Assembly: GCA_964617695.1 (NCBI GenBank)
Contig: CAZTYW010000034.1
Location: 1 to 20,414 of the forward strand
From: CAZTYW01 sp964617695
GTDB lineage: Bacteria; Chloroflexota; Dehalococcoidia; UBA2247; RBG-13-53-26
Direction of reading: 5' to 3'
DNA: 20,414 bases
The translations under genes and the position numbers were made by a program. The notes under the pieces were generated by a model, which saw only the letters and a list, made by a program, of their open reading frames with translations, searched no databases and was not told where the DNA came from. Shown here one piece after another: positions 16,478 to 20,414 of this stretch (position 1 is the stretch's first letter; every line of letters starts with the position of its first letter).

Positions 16478-18178
16478 ATGGAAAAGGTGTGGTTGAAGAA
16501 CTATGACCGCGGCGTGCCCTGGACTATAGACTATCCTGACACGACCCTGCACCGGCTCCTGGAGGAATCAGCCCGCGACTTTCCCAAACACACGGCAATC
16601 ATTTTTCCCGGCCGCCTGGGGGACTCCTTCCGCCTCAACTACCGGAAACTGGATGAGCAGGCGAATCGCCTGGCGAACGCCCTTATCAACATGGGCGTCA
16701 AGAAAGGTGACAGAGTTGCGCTCCTTCTGCCCAACTGCCCTCAGTTTGTGATCGGTTGCTACGCCGCATTCAAGGCAGGAGCAACCGTGGTAGCCACCAA
16801 TCCGCTGTACTCGCCAAGGGAGCTGGAATTCCAGCTCAAGGATTGCGGCGCTGAGACCATCATCGTGCTCAGCCTGTTCTACCGCACCATCTCGGACCTG
16901 AGGGAACGGACCGGACTGAGAAACCTGGTGGTCACCAATATCAAGGAGTACCTCCCCCCGATAACCCGCCTGCTGTTCACCCTATTCAGGGAACGGAAAG
17001 AGGGACACCGGGTTGACATCTCCGGGGCAAAGGGCACCTACAGCTTTCAGAGCCTGCTGCGCAGCTCGGACCCCACGCCTCCCTCCGTGGTGGTAAAGCC
17101 CAGCGACGTCGCCATGTTTCAGTACACCGGGGGGACCACCGGAGTCAGCAAGGGTGCGGTGGCCACACACTACAACGTGGTTGCCAACACCTTCCAGATG
17201 AGAGCCTGGGCAACCCCTATAGCCATAAACCCGGGCAATGAGGTGGTGATGGGGGTGATGCCTCTCTTCCATGTATACGGCATGGTTGCGGTGATGCATC
17301 TCTCTGTAGCCAACGCCCTGGCAATGGTGTTGCTGCCAAGGTTCGAAACCGACCAGGTGCTCAAGGCGATTGACAGGTACAAGCCCATCTTCTTCCCTGG
17401 CGTGCCCACCATGTATGTGGCCATCAACAACCATCCCAGGGTCTCCAAGTACAACCTGCGCTCCATCAGAGCCTGTGTCAGTGGCGCCGCACCGCTCCCG
17501 CTGGAGGTGCAGCAGAGATTTGAGGAACTCACCGGAGGGAAGCTGGTTGAGGGGTACGGTATCAGCGAGGCCCCCGTTGTCGCCCACTGCAACCCCCTCG
17601 TCGGAACGCGCAAGACGGGAAGCATAGGAGTACCTTTCCCGGACGTGGAGGCCAAGATCATGGATATGGACACGGGCGAGAGGGAGATGCCCGTGGGAGA
17701 AGTCGGCGAGCTGGTCCTGAGATCACCGCAGTTAATGAAGGGCTACTGGAACAGGCCCGACGATACAAAGATGGTCTTGCGCCAGGGCTGGCTTTACACA
17801 GGCGACCTGGCCAGGATGGACGAGGACGGCTTCTTTAGCATCGTCGATCGCAAGAAAGACATGATCATCGCCGGTGGCTACAACGTCTACCCCCGCGAGG
17901 TGGAGGAGGTCCTTTACGAGCACGACAAGGTCAGAGAGGCAGTCTGCTACGGCGTTTCAGACCCTTACCGTGGCGAGACAGTCAAGGTATGCATCGTGCT
18001 GAAACACGGGGAGACAGCCACTCCGGAAGAGATCACCGAGTTCTGCCGGGCGCGTCTGGCCCGCTTCAAGATTCCCAGGCTGGTTGAGTTCAGAGACGAC
18101 CTGCCCAAGTCCCCTATCGGCAAGGTTTTGCGCCGGGTGCTGGTGGACGAGGAGAGGCAGCAATGTGACACGCCCTGA
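16478..18178 (+). CDS. fadD: Long-chain fatty-acid-CoA ligase
   Basis: The enzyme activates fatty acids to acyl-CoA for the beta-oxidation set just upstream. Length is 566 aa. The phosphate loop YTGGTTGVSKG (Y216-G226) is canonical, followed by GYGISEAP, GWLYTGDLARMDEDG and DRKKDMIIAGGYNVYPREVEE. The catalytic lysine is K549 in SPIGKVLRR. YSPRELEFQLKDCGAE is typical of bacterial long-chain ligases. The ATG has a perfect AGGAGG 5-6 nt upstream. It lies 76 bases after fadE with no terminator-like hairpin in between, so it is probably the last gene of the fad operon. The substrate chain length is inferred from similarity and context. Confidence 0.92.
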   Translation: MEKVWLKNYDRGVPWTIDYPDTTLHRLLEESARDFPKHTAIIFPGRLGDSFRLNYRKLDEQANRLANALINMGVKKGDRVALLLPNCPQFVIGCYAAFKAGATVVATNPLYSPRELEFQLKDCGAETIIVLSLFYRTISDLRERTGLRNLVVTNIKEYLPPITRLLFTLFRERKEGHRVDISGAKGTYSFQSLLRSSDPTPPSVVVKPSDVAMFQYTGGTTGVSKGAVATHYNVVANTFQMRAWATPIAINPGNEVVMGVMPLFHVYGMVAVMHLSVANALAMVLLPRFETDQVLKAIDRYKPIFFPGVPTMYVAINNHPRVSKYNLRSIRACVSGAAPLPLEVQQRFEELTGGKLVEGYGISEAPVVAHCNPLVGTRKTGSIGVPFPDVEAKIMDMDTGEREMPVGEVGELVLRSPQLMKGYWNRPDDTKMVLRQGWLYTGDLARMDEDGFFSIVDRKKDMIIAGGYNVYPREVEEVLYEHDKVREAVCYGVSDPYRGETVKVCIVLKHGETATPEEITEFCRARLARFKIPRLVEFRDDLPKSPIGKVLRRVLVDEERQQCDTP

Positions 18179-18298
18179 CAGGCAGGGCACCGGCCTCGTC
18201 TGCGCCTTCATACCGCCACAGGGCTCCATCTAACCGAGCCGGCGGCGTACATGCGGGAAGCCTGACAGAAAACGTTGCGCCACCGCTTTTTGCCCGCG

Positions 18299-18340
18299 AT
18301 ATGCCATGTCATGCTTGAGCCAAGCGTGGAAGTGGCATAT
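18299..18340. promoter_or_regulatory. Inverted repeat ATATGCCA...TGGCATAT over the FmdB-like promoter
   Basis: Perfect 8-bp arms lie at 18299-18306 and 18333-18340, with centres 34 bp apart, close to three helical turns. The right arm overlaps the -10 and the left arm is just upstream of the -35. This arrangement suits a repressor or redox regulator. It could be chance. Confidence 0.4.
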
Positions 18341-18343
18341 AAT
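18315..18343 (+). promoter_or_regulatory. Strong predicted promoter of the FmdB-like gene
   Basis: TTGAGC at 18315-18320, 17 bases, then the perfect -10 TATAAT at 18338-18343. The start point would be near 18350, only about 12 nt before the ATG. The GAGGAG at 18345-18350 would then lie at or before the transcript end, so translation may be nearly leaderless. The preceding 18179-18298 shows nothing recognisable. Confidence 0.7.
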
Positions 18344-18361
18344 TGAGGAGCGGGGTACGAG

Positions 18362-18595
18362 ATGCCTATTTACGAGTATTTGTGTGCAGGCTGTAACTCA
18401 AAGTTTGAGTTGCTGCGTCCAATAAGCTGCGCCGAGCAGGACGCCACGTGTCCAAGCTGTAATACGCGGGCTGCCCGGGTGCCGTCTACGTTCAGTGCCT
18501 TTAACAAATCTGGTGACTCAGGATCTACGCCTATAGCCGGTGCCGGGGGTGGTTGCAGCGGCTGCGCCGCCACAAGCTGCAGCACCTGTCGCTAG
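18362..18595 (+). CDS. FmdB-family small zinc-ribbon protein
   Basis: This 77-aa protein has the FmdB/CxxC regulatory-type zinc ribbon. It begins MPIYEYLCAGC with a second pair CPSC about 24 residues on, giving a C-x2-C...C-x2-C site. The C-terminal half is glycine- and serine-rich and ends with further cysteines (GGGCSGCAATSC and SCSTC), a common tail in this family that may bind metal. FmdB was proposed as a regulator of formamidase genes, but the role of most members is unknown. The ATG fits the conserved MPxYEY start. It is transcribed from its own strong promoter ahead of hypA. Confidence 0.88.
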   Translation: MPIYEYLCAGCNSKFELLRPISCAEQDATCPSCNTRAARVPSTFSAFNKSGDSGSTPIAGAGGGCSGCAATSCSTCR

Positions 18596-18596
18596 A

Positions 18597-18608
18597 CTGG
18601 CATGCCAG
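18597..18608. repeat. 12-bp palindrome just after the FmdB-like stop
   Basis: CTGGCATGCCAG begins two bases after the stop codon. It has no loop and no T tract. Its TGGCAT/ATGCCA core is the same six bases found in the inverted repeat at 18299-18340 on the other side of this gene. The remaining gap to hypA (to 18696) shows no clear promoter. Confidence 0.4.
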
Positions 18609-18696
18609 CATCTGGCCGTCAGACCTTAGCCGGTGACCTGGTTCCCTCCCCGATCACGTCGCTCAAGACACTCTCAGGTAGCTAGGTCGAGTTGAG

Positions 18697-19038
18697 ATGC
18701 ATGAACTCGCCATCACACAGAGCATGGTTGACCTCGTCCTGGAGGAGGCAAGCAAGGTAGGCGCCAAGAAGGTGGAGAGGATCAACCTGGTAATAGGCGA
18801 TATGTCCGGCATAGTCGGCGATTCCGTGCAATTCTACTTTGAATTCCTGAGCAAGGGAACCGTTGCTCAGGGGGCTGAGCTTCGCTTCAAGAACACCCCG
18901 ACGCAGGCCCGGTGCCGTGACTGTGGCGAACTCTTCAAGCTCAAGGAGTTCGACTGGTGCTGCCCCGGTTGCGGCAAGAGCAATATGGAGATTGTGGCCG
19001 GAAACGAGCTGTACGTGGATAGCATCGAGGTGGAATAA
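18697..19038 (+). CDS. hypA: Hydrogenase nickel-incorporation protein HypA
   Basis: HypA delivers nickel to the [NiFe] hydrogenase large subunit together with HypB. The 113-aa length is normal. The protein starts MHELAIT, with the essential nickel-binding His2 directly after the initiator Met, which fixes the start. The structural zinc site is C73-x2-C76 and C89-x2-C92, with an extra C88. The body shows the family's INLVIGDMSGIVGDSVQFYFE. It lies 54 bases before hypB. No hydrogenase structural genes or hypCDEF are in the window. Some HypA proteins also serve urease; no urease gene is seen here. Confidence 0.95.
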   Translation: MHELAITQSMVDLVLEEASKVGAKKVERINLVIGDMSGIVGDSVQFYFEFLSKGTVAQGAELRFKNTPTQARCRDCGELFKLKEFDWCCPGCGKSNMEIVAGNELYVDSIEVE

Positions 19039-19092
19039 GACGCGGTTGAACCCGTGCACGGATAGCAAACAGGAAGGGAGACATCCGCACCG

Positions 19093-19740
19093 ATGGAAGT
19101 GAAAGTGCTAAAGGACATACTCAATGTTAACGAGCAGATGGCCCAGAAGAACCGTAGCCTGCTGGACGACAACGGGGTCTTCGTAATAAACGTCATGTCG
19201 TCTCCGGGAGCCGGTAAGACCAGCCTTATCCTGGAGACAATCAGGAGACTCAAGGACCAGGTCCGAATTGGAGTCGTTGAGGGAGACATAGCCTCCACCA
19301 TAGACGCTGAGCGAATCGGCCAGGAACAGGTGCCCGTGGTGCAGATAAACACTGGCGGGGAGTGTCACCTCGACGCCGGCATGATGAGCCGCGCTCTGGA
19401 TAGCCTACCCCTGAGAGACATAGACCTCCTCCTGGTCGAAAACGTTGGCAATCTTGTATGCCCCGGTGAGTTCAATCTAGGAGAGGACAGGAAGGCACTC
19501 ATCTTGAGCGTGCCTGAAGGTGACGACAAAGTCTACAAGTATCCCTTGATGTTCAACATCGTAGACGCCGTCGTGGTGAACAAGATTGATCTCTTGCCCT
19601 ACACGAGGTTTGACGTCGAAGGCTTTTCCACAGTGGTCAAGGGGATAAACCAGAGAGCCGGAATCTTTGAGGTCTCCTGTACCACGGGGCAGGGGATTGA
19701 CGGTTGGGTCTGCTGGATTGCCAACAGTATGCGCCGCTAG
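19093..19740 (+). CDS. hypB: Hydrogenase maturation GTPase HypB
   Basis: HypB is a SIMIBI-class GTPase that supports nickel insertion into [NiFe] hydrogenase. The 215-aa sequence has Walker A SSPGAGKTS (S36-S44), VEGDIAS, LLLVENVGNLVCP and the guanine-specificity motif NKID. The dimer-interface metal ligands are C91-H92 (ECHLDAGM) and C123. It lacks the N-terminal histidine-rich stretch and CxxCGC motif of some HypB proteins, so it is the minimal form without nickel storage. The start ATG is preceded by GGAAGGGAG about 8-9 nt upstream. Its TAG stop overlaps the stop of the convergent gene in a shared CTAG. Confidence 0.95.
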   Translation: MEVKVLKDILNVNEQMAQKNRSLLDDNGVFVINVMSSPGAGKTSLILETIRRLKDQVRIGVVEGDIASTIDAERIGQEQVPVVQINTGGECHLDAGMMSRALDSLPLRDIDLLLVENVGNLVCPGEFNLGEDRKALILSVPEGDDKVYKYPLMFNIVDAVVVNKIDLLPYTRFDVEGFSTVVKGINQRAGIFEVSCTTGQGIDGWVCWIANSMRR

Positions 19741-20414
19741 GCCCAGTTCCTTCGCTCGATGTCCGCTACCTTCGCCACGTTGCCCACCTCCCCATCATCA
19801 AACGGGGTGGTAAACCAGGCGTCAAGAATGTCATACGCCGCCTCGTTTGTGGTGGAACCCAGGGCCATAACCAGCACATTGGCGTGGTTCCATTTGCGAG
19901 CCCCCCGAGCAATGTCGGCGTCGGGACAGAGTGCGGCTCTCACCCCCGGTATCTTGTTCGCTGCCAGCGAGACGCCTGTTCCTGTCCAGCAGAAGAGTAT
20001 GCCCTCATCGCTGTCACCGATAGCCACGCTCGTGCCCACGGTCTCTGCTATGTCCGGCCACGGAGCAGGCTCGAACAGCTTGTAGCTGAGCCCTTTGTCA
20101 TCCAGATACCGGGTTACCGCATCAACCAGCGGTGTGTGCTCGTCAGTCCCTACGGCGATACTCTCCACGCCCCCCTCAACCCTGTCTACAACAACTTCAA
20201 TCTCCGAGATGCCTTGAAACACCCGTGGATCGTTTGTGATTCGCCCCAGAACGTTCACCGGGCTGGCGGCGCGAATTTCGTCTCCACGACTCATGGGCGT
20301 CGTGCCAAAGAAGACGCAGATACAGTTCCCTTCGGGCCAGTAAGCCAAATCGCCGAATTCTACGATTTGACGCGAATTCTCCTCTCCCATCTTGACAGGA
20401 ACCTGGAAGTACAC
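19737..20414 (-). CDS. Cyclophilin-like domain fused to RpiB/LacAB-like sugar-phosphate isomerase domain (5' end at window edge)
   Basis: At least 225 residues are visible; the first codon at the edge is GTG, but the gene may extend beyond. Residues 1-80 look like the small bacterial cyclophilin-like (TM1367-type) fold: GDLAYWPEGN, CVFFGTTPMSRGDEIR and ASPVNVLGRI. From about residue 83 the sequence resembles RpiB: AVGTDEHTPLVDAV, then GILFCWTGTGVSLAANK, with the cysteine (C142 here) where Escherichia coli RpiB has its catalytic Cys, and NHANVLVMALGS. Several sugar-phosphate residues differ: DHAGF is replaced by DEHTP, the Gly after Cys is Trp, and GxR is GS. It may act on another substrate. 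The gene is convergent with hypB. Domain calls are by pattern. Confidence 0.75.
   Translation of the reverse strand: MYFQVPVKMGEENSRQIVEFGDLAYWPEGNCICVFFGTTPMSRGDEIRAASPVNVLGRITNDPRVFQGISEIEVVVDRVEGGVESIAVGTDEHTPLVDAVTRYLDDKGLSYKLFEPAPWPDIAETVGTSVAIGDSDEGILFCWTGTGVSLAANKIPGVRAALCPDADIARGARKWNHANVLVMALGSTTNEAAYDILDAWFTTPFDDGEVGNVAKVADIERRNWA

Noticed and set aside
18269..18295. T5 run near 18287 as a possible terminator after the fad operon
   Set aside because: No convincing stem precedes the T run, so an intrinsic terminator is not supported.

Overview
This window looks like chromosome from a GC-rich anaerobic bacterium, most plausibly Chloroflexota of the Dehalococcoidia type. That assignment is an inference from gene content: a tungsten/pterin aldehyde:ferredoxin oxidoreductase, a Bacillus-order fadN-fadA-fadE set, an archaemetzincin beside an AmmeMemoRadiSam-type radical SAM enzyme, HypA/HypB, and frequent AGG/AGA arginine codons. 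No rRNA, tRNA, insertion sequence, phage gene or CRISPR array is visible. Seventeen genes are supported; the first and last are cut by the window edges.

Region 1 (1-5806, + strand) is a run of four genes: a GMC-family flavin oxidoreductase (5' end missing), an aldehyde ferredoxin oxidoreductase, an acyl-CoA ligase and an SCP-2-type lipid-carrier protein. Read as a pathway it suggests alcohol or sterol to aldehyde/ketone, then to acid, then to acyl-CoA. Region 2 (5930-8306) has a CrtI-like FAD oxidoreductase on the minus strand, divergent from a small endonuclease III-family protein on the plus strand; each has its own recognisable promoter.

Region 3 (8332-10651, - strand) is a compact cluster: archaemetzincin, AmmeMemoRadiSam-type radical SAM enzyme and a DUF72 protein. 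Region 4 (10700-18178, + strand) is a beta-oxidation operon: fadN-like 3-hydroxyacyl-CoA dehydrogenase/enoyl-CoA hydratase fusion, fadA thiolase, fadE acyl-CoA dehydrogenase and a long-chain acyl-CoA ligase. It follows a near-consensus promoter whose 17-bp spacer is almost exactly covered by a perfect 17-bp palindrome, a likely repressor operator.

Region 5 (18299-20414) has a small FmdB-like zinc-ribbon gene with a strong promoter, hypA and hypB for nickel insertion into [NiFe] hydrogenase, and, convergent to hypB, an unusual protein joining a cyclophilin-like domain to an RpiB-like sugar-phosphate isomerase domain.

Taken together, the window looks like a lipid/alcohol catabolic locus feeding beta-oxidation, with electrons possibly passing through ferredoxin and a hydrogenase encoded elsewhere. 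Housekeeping and less understood genes lie between these modules.
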